DNA of 64,000 nt from Pseudomonas sp. Teo4 (GTDB lineage: Bacteria; Pseudomonadota; Gammaproteobacteria; Pseudomonadales; Pseudomonadaceae): NCBI RefSeq assembly GCF_034387475.1, contig NZ_JAXCIL010000002.1, forward strand, positions 806,001-870,000. Reading direction: 5' to 3'. A program made the translations under genes and the position numbers. Numbering within the stretch: position 1 is the stretch's first letter; each line of letters opens with the position of its first letter. The notes below the pieces were generated by a model. The model was not told where the DNA came from. It was given only the letters and a program-made list of their open reading frames with translations, and made no database searches. Below are positions 1 through 8,522 of this stretch, one piece after another.

Positions 1-665
1 CCAGTCAGTTCGCCGCCGACTTCGCCAGCGCTGCCGGTGACAACGCTCAGCACGCCAGCCGGGATGCCGGCACGGTTGGCCAGTTCGACCAGGGCCAGGG
101 CGGAGTACGGGGTTTGCGAAGCAGGCTTGAGCACCATGGTGCAGCCAGCAGCCAGGGCCGGGCCGGCTTTACGGGTGATCATCGCGGCCGGGAAGTTCCA
201 CGGGGTGATGGCCGCGGTAACGCCGATTGGCTGCTTGATGACGATCAGGCGCTTGTCTGGCTGGTGGCCAGGGATGGTGTCACCGTAGACGCGCTTGGCT
301 TCTTCGGCGAACCACTCGATGAACGAAGCGGCGTAGGCGATTTCGCCCTTGGCTTCGGCCAGCGGTTTGCCTTGCTCGGTGGTCATCAGGCGAGCCAGGT
401 CGTCCTGGTTCTCGATCATCAGTTCGAACCAGCGGCGCAGTTTGGCCGAACGCTCTTTGGCGGTCAGGGCACGCCAGGCCGGCAGGGCCTTGTCGGCGGC
501 TTCGATGGCGCGGCGGGTTTCCGCGGTGCCCATCTTCGGCACGGTACCGATGACTTCACCGGTGGCCGGGTTGGTCACCTTGATGGTCTGGCCGCTGTCC
601 GCATCCAGCCATTCACCGTTGATGAAGGCCTGCTGGCGGAACAACTGAGCGTCTTTGAGCTGCAT
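1..665 (-). CDS. gabD: Succinate-semialdehyde dehydrogenase GabD, N-terminal part
   Basis: The gene runs off the left edge. It begins at an ATG at 663-665, and about 221 residues of a family length near 480 are present. The product oxidises succinate semialdehyde to succinate with NAD(P)+, the last step of GABA breakdown, in the cytoplasm. The aldehyde dehydrogenase cofactor motif ITPWNFP lies near residue 153, and the stretch GVLSVVTGSAGEVGGELT at the edge matches GabD closely. The catalytic Cys and Glu would lie outside the window, so activity cannot be judged. Another aldehyde dehydrogenase of the same subfamily is possible but less likely. Confidence 0.88.
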   Translation of the reverse strand, partial: MQLKDAQLFRQQAFINGEWLDADSGQTIKVTNPATGEVIGTVPKMGTAETRRAIEAADKALPAWRALTAKERSAKLRRWFELMIENQDDLARLMTTEQGKPLAEAKGEIAYAASFIEWFAEEAKRVYGDTIPGHQPDKRLIVIKQPIGVTAAITPWNFPAAMITRKAGPALAAGCTMVLKPASQTPYSALALVELANRAGIPAGVLSVVTGSAGEVGGELT

Positions 666-977
666 GTCGGCTTCCCGAATTGTTGATTGTTGAAAAGCGC
701 GCCCGTGGCACGGAGCGTTTGAAATCTCAAACGAATGCTAAGCGGGTGCTGGGGTGTTGGACAATAGGCTGTTCGAAAAAAAGAACGAATGGTTGAACAC
801 CCTGTCCGAAATATCACTGCTCCATTCGCGGGTAAACCCGTTCCCACAGGTACTCCACTGAGCCTCTGGGCAGTGAAGATCCTGTGGGAGCGGGTTTACC
901 CGCGAATGGGCCCGGACAGGTTAGATGATATTGCAGACTGGATGATGAAGGGAGGACCGACGGCCCTCCCGGCAGGA
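666..977. other. Intergenic region between gabD and astA, no gene
   Basis: This 312-base gap holds the gabD promoter region (reading left) and the 3' end of the sftP-astA unit. I see no convincing coding sequence. Its main feature is the REP pair at 822-909. Confidence 0.6.
822..909. repeat. Inverted pair of REP elements
   Basis: Two copies of a roughly 29-base sequence, at 822-850 and 881-909, face each other across a 30-base spacer. Each contains the core CGCGGGTAAACCCG. The arms differ at one position (CCCGTTCCC against GGGAGCGGG). The same element is found at 6131-6204. It lies just downstream of astA, where it could end or stabilise that transcript. Confidence 0.85.
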
Positions 978-2654
978 TCAGAACGCTTTGGCCAGGTCGA
1001 TCACCAGTGCCCGGTAGCCGACGCTACCCGGCTGATGACTGTGTACCTTCAGCTCCACCAGCACCTCCTGGCTACCGCGACGCACTTCGTTGAGCACGGT
1101 GGTGGTCAGTTTCTCGGGGGTGAGGAAATTCACCGACGCGGAATAAATGAACTGAGTATCGGTCTCCGGTCGGTACGCCACCACCGAAGTCACCGGGCTG
1201 TACCACTCGTCCCCGCGCTCCTTGCCGTACTCCCAGACCTGCTCGACCGTCCCCTTGGCTTCGTCGATCTTGTACTCCACGGCCCGGCTGTAGTTTCCGG
1301 CCAGTTTGGTCGGTGCGAAGTCACGCCCCCAGCCGTTGTCGAACACAGTCAGCGTGCCCTGACCGGTCAACCAGGCGGTGTGCTGGGTCCAGGACCAGTC
1401 GAAGCCCTCGCTGGCAACTGGCGTCAGGACCTTGTCCTTGAGCCGCTCCGGCCAACCCTGGGGCGAAGCGAGAATCCACTTCACCGATTTGTCACGACCT
1501 ATCTTCACCACGCCCTGATGCCTTGCTGAAACGATAATGCTGTCATCATCCGCGTCGTAATCGATGGCATTCACATGCGCCCAGTTACGCCCCGTCCCAA
1601 CCCCCGGCGTATCACCGAACGGCAAGTCACCCTCGGCCAGTTCGTTGGCCAGCAGGTTGTCCTGTTTCTGTACGCCCTCAGGCAATTGAATCGCGGCTTT
1701 GCCCAGGGTTTCCAGCAGGTCGCCGCGATAGGGGTCGAGAATCTGGTTCAGGTCCCAGAAGTCCAGTACATCGCCAGCTTCGTTGACCTCGATGATGTGG
1801 TCGCGAATCGAGCGCACACGCTTGCCATCCGGGCGCCGATAGTCGCTGGTGCCGACCCGCAGCAGATAAGTGCCGTTGATGGTCTCGCGAATTTCGTGGG
1901 AGAAGTCGGCGAACTTGTCCGGCAGGCTGCGCTGCCAGATGCGCCGTCCAAGCAGGTCGTACTTGGAGTAGGTCTGGCCCTGGCCCCAGATCAGCTTGCC
2001 GTCGCGGGTCTGCTGGAAGCCCATTGTCCCGCCCAGCCCATCACGGCGATTGGAGTCGTGGATCTGCTCGATATCCAAGTACCAGCGCACATCGCCATTG
2101 CTGTCGGCAATCCAGTTGTTACCCACCTGGTCCCACTCGGCGGCGCCACCCAGACCATTCCATTTGAAGGCACGGCCACCGGGGATGTCGCCCAGCAAGT
2201 GGTTGAACAGGTACAGACGTTTTTCGAAGCCCGCCGCCACCTTGATCGGCTCGACCTCGGGCAGTGCGGCCGTCTGTTTCGCCACCACCGGCAGGCGCAC
2301 CGCCGGGGCATAGATTTCATAGCGCTCACGCACCCGCTCACCGTCGAGCTTGTAGGTCACTTCTACCTGGTTGACGTGGTCCGGGTAGAGGCCGAACACG
2401 GGAATCCCGCCATAGGTCCACAGTGACTGGTCGGACACCTCGTAGGCAATCTCCACCCCCCGCTCGCCACGGGCCAGCACTCGCACATGGGCGGCGCTCA
2501 GGGTGCGCCCGCCGTCACGGATGATCGCGGTCAGCGGGGCCAGTCGGTAAGGGTTGACGACGATGTCACCGAGCAACGCTTCATTGTGCTCGGGCACCTT
2601 GGCGGTCAGGCAGGCGCCTTCAGGCAGTGCGGGGGTTTCGGTCTTGGCATTCAT
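978..2654 (-). CDS. astA: Arylsulfate sulfotransferase AstA (cytoplasmic form)
   Basis: A protein of 558 residues in the arylsulfotransferase (AssT) family, which moves sulfate from a phenolic sulfate ester to another phenol. The family's active-site residues are all visible: His253 (FSHEIRE), His360 (NWAHVN), Arg378 (SARHQG) and His425 (WTQHTAW), at nearly the spacing of the E. coli AssT residues. Unlike that periplasmic enzyme it has no signal peptide, so it should act in the cytoplasm. It follows sftP by 17 bases in one transcription unit. It contains only 2 Met and 1 Cys, the pattern of a sulfur-starvation protein. P. putida S-313 has a homologous astA. Confidence 0.88.
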   Translation of the reverse strand: MNAKTETPALPEGACLTAKVPEHNEALLGDIVVNPYRLAPLTAIIRDGGRTLSAAHVRVLARGERGVEIAYEVSDQSLWTYGGIPVFGLYPDHVNQVEVTYKLDGERVRERYEIYAPAVRLPVVAKQTAALPEVEPIKVAAGFEKRLYLFNHLLGDIPGGRAFKWNGLGGAAEWDQVGNNWIADSNGDVRWYLDIEQIHDSNRRDGLGGTMGFQQTRDGKLIWGQGQTYSKYDLLGRRIWQRSLPDKFADFSHEIRETINGTYLLRVGTSDYRRPDGKRVRSIRDHIIEVNEAGDVLDFWDLNQILDPYRGDLLETLGKAAIQLPEGVQKQDNLLANELAEGDLPFGDTPGVGTGRNWAHVNAIDYDADDDSIIVSARHQGVVKIGRDKSVKWILASPQGWPERLKDKVLTPVASEGFDWSWTQHTAWLTGQGTLTVFDNGWGRDFAPTKLAGNYSRAVEYKIDEAKGTVEQVWEYGKERGDEWYSPVTSVVAYRPETDTQFIYSASVNFLTPEKLTTTVLNEVRRGSQEVLVELKVHSHQPGSVGYRALVIDLAKAF

Positions 2655-2671
2655 GGCAAAGCTCCTTGTGC

Positions 2672-5008
2672 TCAGAAGTCATAACGGGCGGTGGCGCCGA
2701 ACGTGCGCGGGGTACCGAGTACGCCGGCATAACCACCGTTGGCGGAGTTCCACAGGCTGGTGAAGTAGGTCTTGTCGCCGGCGTTCTTCACCCACAGCGA
2801 CAAGTCGATCACGCCGTCGCCCTGGTCCAGGCGAACCCCGGTAGAGAGGTTGATGAGTGCGTAGCTGGGGATCTGGCCGAAATCGGAATCGTCGATGGTG
2901 CCCACCGCTTTCGAACGGAAGGCGTAGCTGCCGGTGACATACGGCTCGATACGCTCGGCCAGTTGCCATTTGTATTGGGCGTTGAGGTTGGCGATGTACT
3001 TGGAGGCGCCCACCACCTGGTGGCCGGACAGGTCGCAAGTGGCGGTGGCATTGGCCAGGCTCACTTCCGGCGGGCATGGGGCATCGTCGTATTCGGTGTA
3101 ACGCACATCGTTCCACGACCCATTGAAGTTCACCGTCAAGCCGCGCACCGGCAGCGCCGTGGCTTCGAACTCAAGGCCGCGTGAGCGCACACGGCCGGCG
3201 TTGGCCAGGTATTGCACACGATTCGCCTCGTCATAGACGTTGGCCTGGTAGCCATGCACCTCAGCCCAGAACAGGTTGGCGTTGAGTTGCAGGCGGTCAT
3301 CGAACAGCGTGCTCTTGACCCCGACCTCTGCGTTGTTGACCCGCTCGGTGCCGACCAGCAGCGAGTCCGTGCCCAGGCGTGGCGCGGCACCGACGGTCAG
3401 GTTGATGCCACCAGACTTTTCGCCGTGGGTCAGGGTGGCGTAGCCGAGCAGCTGGTCGTTGAAGCGGTAGCTCAGGCCAAGCAGGCCGGAAGGGCTGAAG
3501 GTGTACTGGTTGAGGTCACCCGAGTCGAAGGCCCCTACCCGGCCCTGACGCGCGGCGGCGGCCGCACCGGTCACGGCCGCGCCACCGACTGGCGCATCAC
3601 GGGTGACCGAAGCGCTCTTCTCTTCATAGGTGCCACGGATACCGGCGGTGAAATCCAGCCGGTCGGTGACATGCCAGGTACCTTGGGCAAACAGCGCGTA
3701 GCTGTCAGTGTCGATGTGCCCGTCGCCAATCGTGGTGACATTGTTCAGGGCACCGGTCGGCGTCAGGTTCCAGATGTCCGCCTTGGGCCCGTAATAGGTG
3801 AACGAGGTGTTATCCAGGTCCTGCTTGAAGTAATACGCGCCGAGCACGTAGTCGAAGGCGCCACCGGTGGGCGATGCCAGGCGGATTTCCTGGGAGTACT
3901 GCTTGTCACGCACCGACACCCCGGCGTTGTAGAACACCGGCACGTTCAGGCCATCGTCGTTGCGCGGGGTGAAATCCCACCAGCGGTAGGCGGTGATCGA
4001 GGTCAGGGTGAAGTCATTGGGCAGGGTCCAGTTGGCCTCCACCGAGGTGCCGCCCTGGAATACCGTCACCTGCTGGTCAGAGTCGAAATTGACCTTGCGG
4101 TCCTTGCCCGACACCAGTGTGGCGCCAGCTTGCGCTGCCAGGCTTTCATAACGGTTGACGCCGTTGATGGTCGGGCCGGTGCTGTACAGGCTGAGAATGC
4201 CGTTGTTGGAGTCTTCCTCGTTGTACTCGCCAATCCAGCGCAGGTTGAAGGTGTCGCTCGGCTCGAACAGCAATTGGGTACGAAAGCCCTGACGCTTGCC
4301 GCCGTTGAGGTCATCGCCGTTGTAGACGTTCTTCACATAGCCATCATCCTCGGTGCGATAAGCGCTGATGCGTCCGGCCAAGGTTTCGCTGATCGGCCCG
4401 GAAAAACTGCCTTGGGTCTGCAGGTAGCCATCTTCACCAATGGACTGCTGGATGCTGCCCTCGCGGTGGAACGTCGGCTTGCGCGTGGTGATGTTCAGCA
4501 CCCCGGCAGTGGTGTTCTTGCCAAACAGCGTGCCCTGAGGCCCGCGCAGCACTTCGAGCTGCTCCACGTCGAGCAGGTCGAACACGGCCATGCCGGGGCG
4601 CCCGAGGTAGACGTTGTCCAGATAGATGCCGACGCTACCCTCCAGGCCATCACTGGCGGGGTTGTTGCCCAGTCCTCGGATCGAGATGCTCGACTGACGG
4701 GCATGCACATAGGCAACGTTGGTGCTGGGCACCAGCTGTTGCAGATCTTGCACACGGTAGATGCGCTGGGTTTCCAGGGTCTCGCTATTGAGCACGCTGA
4801 TGGGCGTGGGCACGCTCTGCGCGGTTTCTTCACGGCGACGGGCATTGACCGTCACCGTACCGAGTTTGGCGTCCTGCTCAGCCACTGGAGTGGTGCTGGC
4901 AGCTTCTTCGGCAAAGCTGCCATTGGCGGCAGCCAGCAACACGCCAGCGGCCAGGGGTTGCAAGGTGTACCGCGACGCACGCGCGGGCCAACGGGAAAGT
5001 CGGGACAT
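2672..5008 (-). CDS. sftP: TonB-dependent outer-membrane receptor, SftP-like
   Basis: A 778-residue TonB-dependent receptor. The start at 5006-5008 is preferred over an upstream ATG because AAGGAG lies 7 bases before it and it gives a clean signal peptide ending near SFA/EE (residues 32-34). A TonB box-like GTVTVNA follows, then the plug with LRGPQGTLFGKNTTAGVLN, then a beta-barrel ending in the usual aromatic residue (ARYDF). It probably takes sulfate esters across the outer membrane, judging from its co-transcription with astA and divergence from the LysR gene sftR; the substrate itself is inference. Only 2 Met and 2 Cys occur in the whole protein. It corresponds to sftP of P. putida S-313. 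Confidence 0.85.
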   Translation of the reverse strand: MSRLSRWPARASRYTLQPLAAGVLLAAANGSFAEEAASTTPVAEQDAKLGTVTVNARRREETAQSVPTPISVLNSETLETQRIYRVQDLQQLVPSTNVAYVHARQSSISIRGLGNNPASDGLEGSVGIYLDNVYLGRPGMAVFDLLDVEQLEVLRGPQGTLFGKNTTAGVLNITTRKPTFHREGSIQQSIGEDGYLQTQGSFSGPISETLAGRISAYRTEDDGYVKNVYNGDDLNGGKRQGFRTQLLFEPSDTFNLRWIGEYNEEDSNNGILSLYSTGPTINGVNRYESLAAQAGATLVSGKDRKVNFDSDQQVTVFQGGTSVEANWTLPNDFTLTSITAYRWWDFTPRNDDGLNVPVFYNAGVSVRDKQYSQEIRLASPTGGAFDYVLGAYYFKQDLDNTSFTYYGPKADIWNLTPTGALNNVTTIGDGHIDTDSYALFAQGTWHVTDRLDFTAGIRGTYEEKSASVTRDAPVGGAAVTGAAAAARQGRVGAFDSGDLNQYTFSPSGLLGLSYRFNDQLLGYATLTHGEKSGGINLTVGAAPRLGTDSLLVGTERVNNAEVGVKSTLFDDRLQLNANLFWAEVHGYQANVYDEANRVQYLANAGRVRSRGLEFEATALPVRGLTVNFNGSWNDVRYTEYDDAPCPPEVSLANATATCDLSGHQVVGASKYIANLNAQYKWQLAERIEPYVTGSYAFRSKAVGTIDDSDFGQIPSYALINLSTGVRLDQGDGVIDLSLWVKNAGDKTYFTSLWNSANGGYAGVLGTPRTFGATARYDF

Positions 5009-5200
5009 GCAAATGCTCCTTGAGGCATGGGCCCTGGCGAGCATTTCCGTTGGCGGAATCGAATCGCAGTCAGATGGGCTTATATTCTTTTAAGAGATAT
5101 AAATATTTGTTTTTCATATTTTGTGGAATAAGTGACTCCCTTTATAAGGTGGCTAACCCTCATCAGCAATTGCATTCGACCGAAAGTTTTCATGTAGAAA
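5009..5200. promoter_or_regulatory. Divergent sftP / sftR promoter region
   Basis: AT-rich 192-base gap between two divergent starts, and so the expected place for SftR binding. Two segments recur in the atsR/atsB gap. One is TATCTCTTAAAAGAAT on the minus strand at 5084-5099, itself an imperfect dyad. The other is ATAAGTGA on the plus strand at 5128-5135. Confidence 0.55.
5084..5099 (-). promoter_or_regulatory. Candidate SftR/sulfur-control site
   Basis: Minus-strand TATCTCTTAAAAGAAT. Its first 13 bases match TATCTCTTGAAAG at 8448-8460 in the other divergent ats promoter with one difference. The match and the dyad are visible; that a regulator binds here is inference. Confidence 0.4.
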
Positions 5201-6115
5201 ATGCATATAGACCTCCGCCAGCTCCGCCACTTCATTGCCCTTGTCGAGCACCGCAGCTTCGTTGCCGCGGCAGCGGCGGTGAACCTCTCGCAATCGGCGT
5301 TCAGCCGCAGCATCCAGACGTTGGAGCACAACATCGGCTGCCGCCTGGTCGACCGCGCCAGCAAAGAGCTGGCACCGACCCGCCAAGGCCTGCTGGTGCT
5401 GGAGCACTCGCGTCGGCTGGTGCATGGCGCGCACAACCTGGTCAATGAAATCCACCAGTTCAACGGGGCAACCACCGGCGTGGTGCGCTTCGGGTCAGGC
5501 CCTGCCCCGGCTGGCGGCCTGGTGCCTCGGGCGGTGGCGCGTTTCGTGGCCGAATACCCGGCGGCGCGTACCTGCTTTCAGGTGGACAACTGGCAGGCGT
5601 TGAACCGCAAGTTGATTGCCGAGGAGATCGAATTCTTCGTGGCCGATACCCGGCAGTTTGAATCCGACCCGGACTACCGGGTGCACAAGCTGGCACCGCA
5701 GCGCTGGCACTTCTGCTGCCGTGCAGGTCACCCGCTGACCGAGCGCGCCGAAGTACGTGCCCGCGATGTATTCGATTACCCCTTGGCGACCACCTTCCGG
5801 CCGCCGAACATCCGCAAGATTCTCAGCGACCTCAGCGGCCGCCAGGACTTCCTGCCCACGGTGGAATGCGAGCACGGCTATGCGCTGCTGAACGTGGTGA
5901 TGCACTCGGACACCATCGGCATTGCCTGCAATGCCAACTTGCGGCCGTATCAGGCGGAGGGAGGGTTGGTGGCGCTGGAGTTGGTGGATTTGCTACCGGA
6001 GCAGGAAGAGGCGTTCTACACCCGCTATGGGGTAGTGAGCCGTGTGGGATATGGCTTGTCGCCGCTGGCGCAGGGGTTGGTGAGGCAATTGATTGCCTGC
6101 GATACCGAACTCTAG
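5201..6115 (+). CDS. sftR: LysR-type regulator of sulfate-ester use, SftR-like
   Basis: A 304-residue LysR-family regulator with the N-terminal helix-turn-helix at about residues 3-62 (LRQLRHFIALVEHRSF, then LSQSAFSRSIQTLE) and a LysR substrate-binding domain from about 90. It stands divergent from sftP-astA, the classic layout for a LysR gene and its target. The whole neighbourhood matches the S-313 cluster in which SftR is needed for sulfate-ester metabolism. The likely inducing state is sulfur limitation, but the ligand cannot be read from the sequence. A REP palindrome lies between its stop and the convergent atsK gene. Confidence 0.85.
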   Translation: MHIDLRQLRHFIALVEHRSFVAAAAAVNLSQSAFSRSIQTLEHNIGCRLVDRASKELAPTRQGLLVLEHSRRLVHGAHNLVNEIHQFNGATTGVVRFGSGPAPAGGLVPRAVARFVAEYPAARTCFQVDNWQALNRKLIAEEIEFFVADTRQFESDPDYRVHKLAPQRWHFCCRAGHPLTERAEVRARDVFDYPLATTFRPPNIRKILSDLSGRQDFLPTVECEHGYALLNVVMHSDTIGIACNANLRPYQAEGGLVALELVDLLPEQEEAFYTRYGVVSRVGYGLSPLAQGLVRQLIACDTEL

Positions 6116-6130
6116 AAGGTCACCCTCATT

Positions 6131-6204
6131 CTGTGGGAGCGGGTTTACCCGCGAATACGATGGTGAATTAGCTGCCGTATTCGCGGGTAAACCCGCTCCC
6201 ACAG
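6131..6204. repeat. Perfect inverted REP pair between sftR and atsK
   Basis: A 29-base arm at 6131-6159 is repeated exactly in reverse complement at 6176-6204 around a 16-base loop. The core CGGGTTTACCCGCG is the same as in the pair at 822-909. Placed between convergent genes, it may act as a bidirectional transcription stop or stabiliser. Confidence 0.9.
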
Positions 6205-6213
6205 GGTTGTGCA

Positions 6214-7119
6214 TCAGCCTTTACGCGTTGTCCGGCTCAACTGTCCATCAACACCGACCGGCACCTCTCCCGCCAACGTCACCCGCCGTACCAAGCGCGG
6301 CTGAGTGCCATAGTCATCCACCGCATAATGCTGGGTGGCGCGGTTATCCCAAATCGCCACGTCACCGGCCTGCCAGCGCCAGCGCACGGTGTTCTCCAAC
6401 CGGGTCACATGCCCCTGCAGCACCGCGAACAGGTGCTGGGAGTCGGCCAGCGAGTAACCTTTGATGCGTTTGACGAAGTGCCCCAGTTGCAACGCCCGCT
6501 CGCCGCTGATCGGGTGCACCCGCACCACCGGGTGCTCGGTTTCATACACAGTCGAGGTGAACACTTTGCGATAACGCTCAAGCTTGGCCGGGTCGACATC
6601 CGGCTTGATGCTGGCGTAGTCGTATTCGTTGCTGTGCACCGCCCAGAGTTTGTCGGCCAGCTCGCGCAGCGGCTCAGGCAGCTCGCGGTAGGCAGCGGCC
6701 GTGTTGGCCCACACCGTATCGCCACCGGAGGCCGGCGCCACCACGCTGCGCAGGATCGAGGCCTTGGGGTAGGCATCGACGAAGGTCACGTCGGTGTGCC
6801 AGGAGTTGGCCCGCTGGCCTTCGGCACCGTCCAGCTGCAACAGGTAGCTGGTGCCGTCGACCACAGGCACAGTCGGGTGCGCGACCGGTTCGCCCAGCAG
6901 CTTGGCGAACCCTTCCTGGCTCTGGTCGTCGAGGTGGGTTTGCTCACGGAAGAAGATCACCTTGTGCTCGACCAGCGCCGCCTGGATTGCCTCGATGGTG
7001 GCGGCGTCCAGGTCGGCGGCGAGTTTCACGCCGCGGATTTCGGCGCCGATACGGCCGGCGATCGGGTGAATGTCGAGGGTTACGGTGTGCGGCGCTTTGG
7101 CCAGTGCGGCATTGCTCAT
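6214..7119 (-). CDS. atsK: Alkylsulfatase AtsK, Fe(II)/2-oxoglutarate dioxygenase
   Basis: A 301-residue TauD-family dioxygenase, the same length as AtsK of P. putida S-313. It cleaves alkyl sulfate esters oxidatively, giving an aldehyde and sulfate while 2-oxoglutarate becomes succinate. The iron ligands are visible: His108 and Asp110 in SWHTDVTF, and His264 in ATQHYAVDDYG. Arg residues for 2-oxoglutarate follow in QPRLVRRVT. The reading frame opens further upstream, but the start at 7117-7119 (MSNAALAKAP) has a GAGGA element before it and matches the family. Apart from the initiator it contains no Met and no Cys. It lies 44 bases after atsR in the same direction. Confidence 0.93.
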   Translation of the reverse strand: MSNAALAKAPHTVTLDIHPIAGRIGAEIRGVKLAADLDAATIEAIQAALVEHKVIFFREQTHLDDQSQEGFAKLLGEPVAHPTVPVVDGTSYLLQLDGAEGQRANSWHTDVTFVDAYPKASILRSVVAPASGGDTVWANTAAAYRELPEPLRELADKLWAVHSNEYDYASIKPDVDPAKLERYRKVFTSTVYETEHPVVRVHPISGERALQLGHFVKRIKGYSLADSQHLFAVLQGHVTRLENTVRWRWQAGDVAIWDNRATQHYAVDDYGTQPRLVRRVTLAGEVPVGVDGQLSRTTRKG

Positions 7120-7163
7120 TGCTGTGGTCCTCACGGTCGAATGAAGGGCTTGCTGGTCGGTAT

Positions 7164-8225
7164 TCAGCGGGCGGCCTGGGTGGCCTGTGGTTGTTGCAGG
7201 GCGGCATCGAGGAAGCGTGGCTCGACCCACTCGGAAACCTGGAAGCCCCGGCGGATCAGGCGCTCCTTGGCGGCCAGGTCAACGCCTTGCTGCAGCAGGC
7301 TGATGAATTCGGGGTCCAGGCGTGGGTCGAAGTAGTGCGCCAGGTTCTCCTCGGCAAGATCGCCCTCGATAATCACCTTTGGATAGTTGGCGGTGGTCGC
7401 CACCAGGTTCACGTAGGCCTCGCGGTTGTTCTCGTCACGCAGCCATTCGGTGGCCTGTTGCTGGGCCTTGACCAGGCGTGCGGTGAGGTCGGGGTGCTGT
7501 CGGATGAATTCGCCGGTGCCCAGCAATACCGCCTGGGTGCTGCCGGCCCCTTTGAGGTCGCGGGAGTTGACCGGCAACTCGACCAAACCGCGATCGCGCA
7601 GCGCCAGCAGGCTGGACAGGCCCCAGGTGGCGTCGATCTGCTTGGCGGCGATGGCAGCGTTGGCGGCGTTGAAATCCAGGTTGATCACTTTCAGGTCGCG
7701 CTCGCTCAGGCCCTGGCTGGCCAACGCGCTGGCGAACGACAGCTGGTTGGCGGTGCCACGGAACACCGCCACGCGCTTGCCCTTGAGGTCTTGCAGGGTC
7801 TTGATGCCCGAGCCGGGCACCACGCCCAGGTAGCTCTTCACCCCACGCACCCCGGCAGACAGCACCCGGGTGTCGAGACCATTGGCCTTGCCGATGATCG
7901 CGGCCAAGTCGCCAAGGTAGGCGAAGTCCGCCTGGCCGTTGGCCAAGGCTTCATTGATCACCGGTCCTGCGCCCTTGAAGAAGCGCCAGTCGATGCGGAT
8001 GCCATCCTTGGCGAACTCTTTCTCCAGCAGTTGTTGGTCGCGCAACACATCCACAACGCCACCGGCACTGGGTTTGCTACCGGCACTGAGGTCGGGCACG
8101 GCGATGCGGATGGACTCGGGTCTGGCGGCTTCGGACGCCTGGGCAGTGAGTGCGAAAGCGCACAGCAGGCCGACCAGCAGGGTCGGGGCAAAGCGGTTGA
8201 GCAGGTGGCGGGTCGGGGATTTCAT
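7164..8225 (-). CDS. atsR: Periplasmic sulfate-ester-binding protein AtsR
   Basis: A 353-residue ABC substrate-binding protein of the SsuA/TauA family. The signal peptide is clear (hydrophobic LLVGLLCAFALTAQA, cleavage near residue 30). The mature domain carries typical family segments such as GQADFAYLGDLAAI and FRGTANQLSFA. It should deliver alkyl sulfate esters to the AtsB/AtsC importer encoded divergently. The mature part has neither Met nor Cys. An SsuA-type sulfonate-binding role is an alternative, but atsK next door and synteny with S-313 favour sulfate esters. Confidence 0.88.
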   Translation of the reverse strand: MKSPTRHLLNRFAPTLLVGLLCAFALTAQASEAARPESIRIAVPDLSAGSKPSAGGVVDVLRDQQLLEKEFAKDGIRIDWRFFKGAGPVINEALANGQADFAYLGDLAAIIGKANGLDTRVLSAGVRGVKSYLGVVPGSGIKTLQDLKGKRVAVFRGTANQLSFASALASQGLSERDLKVINLDFNAANAAIAAKQIDATWGLSSLLALRDRGLVELPVNSRDLKGAGSTQAVLLGTGEFIRQHPDLTARLVKAQQQATEWLRDENNREAYVNLVATTANYPKVIIEGDLAEENLAHYFDPRLDPEFISLLQQGVDLAAKERLIRRGFQVSEWVEPRFLDAALQQPQATQAAR

Positions 8226-8522
8226 GGCAAGGCTCCTTGGCAGGCTGCCACCGGCGATGGCCGGCGCTTTGGCCAGAAGCTAGGCAGGTCTGGTTAGAAC
8301 CTACAAAGATCAAAACTTCATTTTTTAGTAACTGAAAGACATAAATCAGCAGGCATGCGGTTCTGCGGGCAGCTTGCGGGAAACGCATGGAAAATATGAG
8401 GAAAACGCAATGACATGGGGCTTCCGCATGCAAAGGACGCATGCTCTTATCTCTTGAAAGCCACTCATGTGAATTTTTAATTCCATAAGTGAATAACCTA
8501 ACAACGCTTCGAGAGATGGCTG
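8226..8522. promoter_or_regulatory. Divergent atsR-atsK / atsB-atsC promoter region
   Basis: A 297-base gap between divergent starts with no gene. It contains TATCTCTTGAAAG at 8448-8460 and ATAAGTGA at 8485-8492, both also found in the sftP/sftR gap. Several GCATG segments cluster at 8353-8444. No sigma-54 signature was seen. Confidence 0.55.
8448..8460 (+). promoter_or_regulatory. Candidate SftR/sulfur-control site
   Basis: TATCTCTTGAAAG, 12 of 13 bases shared with the minus-strand site at 5087-5099 in the sftP/sftR promoter region. It lies 63 bases before the atsB start. Binding is inferred from the recurrence only. Confidence 0.4.

Noticed and set aside
3212..5023. A 603-codon plus-strand open frame opposite sftP
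   Set aside because: It mirrors the high-GC codon pattern of the TonB receptor gene on the other strand, has no ribosome site and reads as low-complexity Val/Gly/Gln protein. Similar shadow frames lie opposite argH, lysA and the ABC-F gene.
7120..7230. Upstream extension of atsK by 37 codons
   Set aside because: The extension overlaps the atsR coding end, is Pro/Arg-rich and has no family match, whereas the start at 7119 gives exactly the 301 residues of known AtsK.
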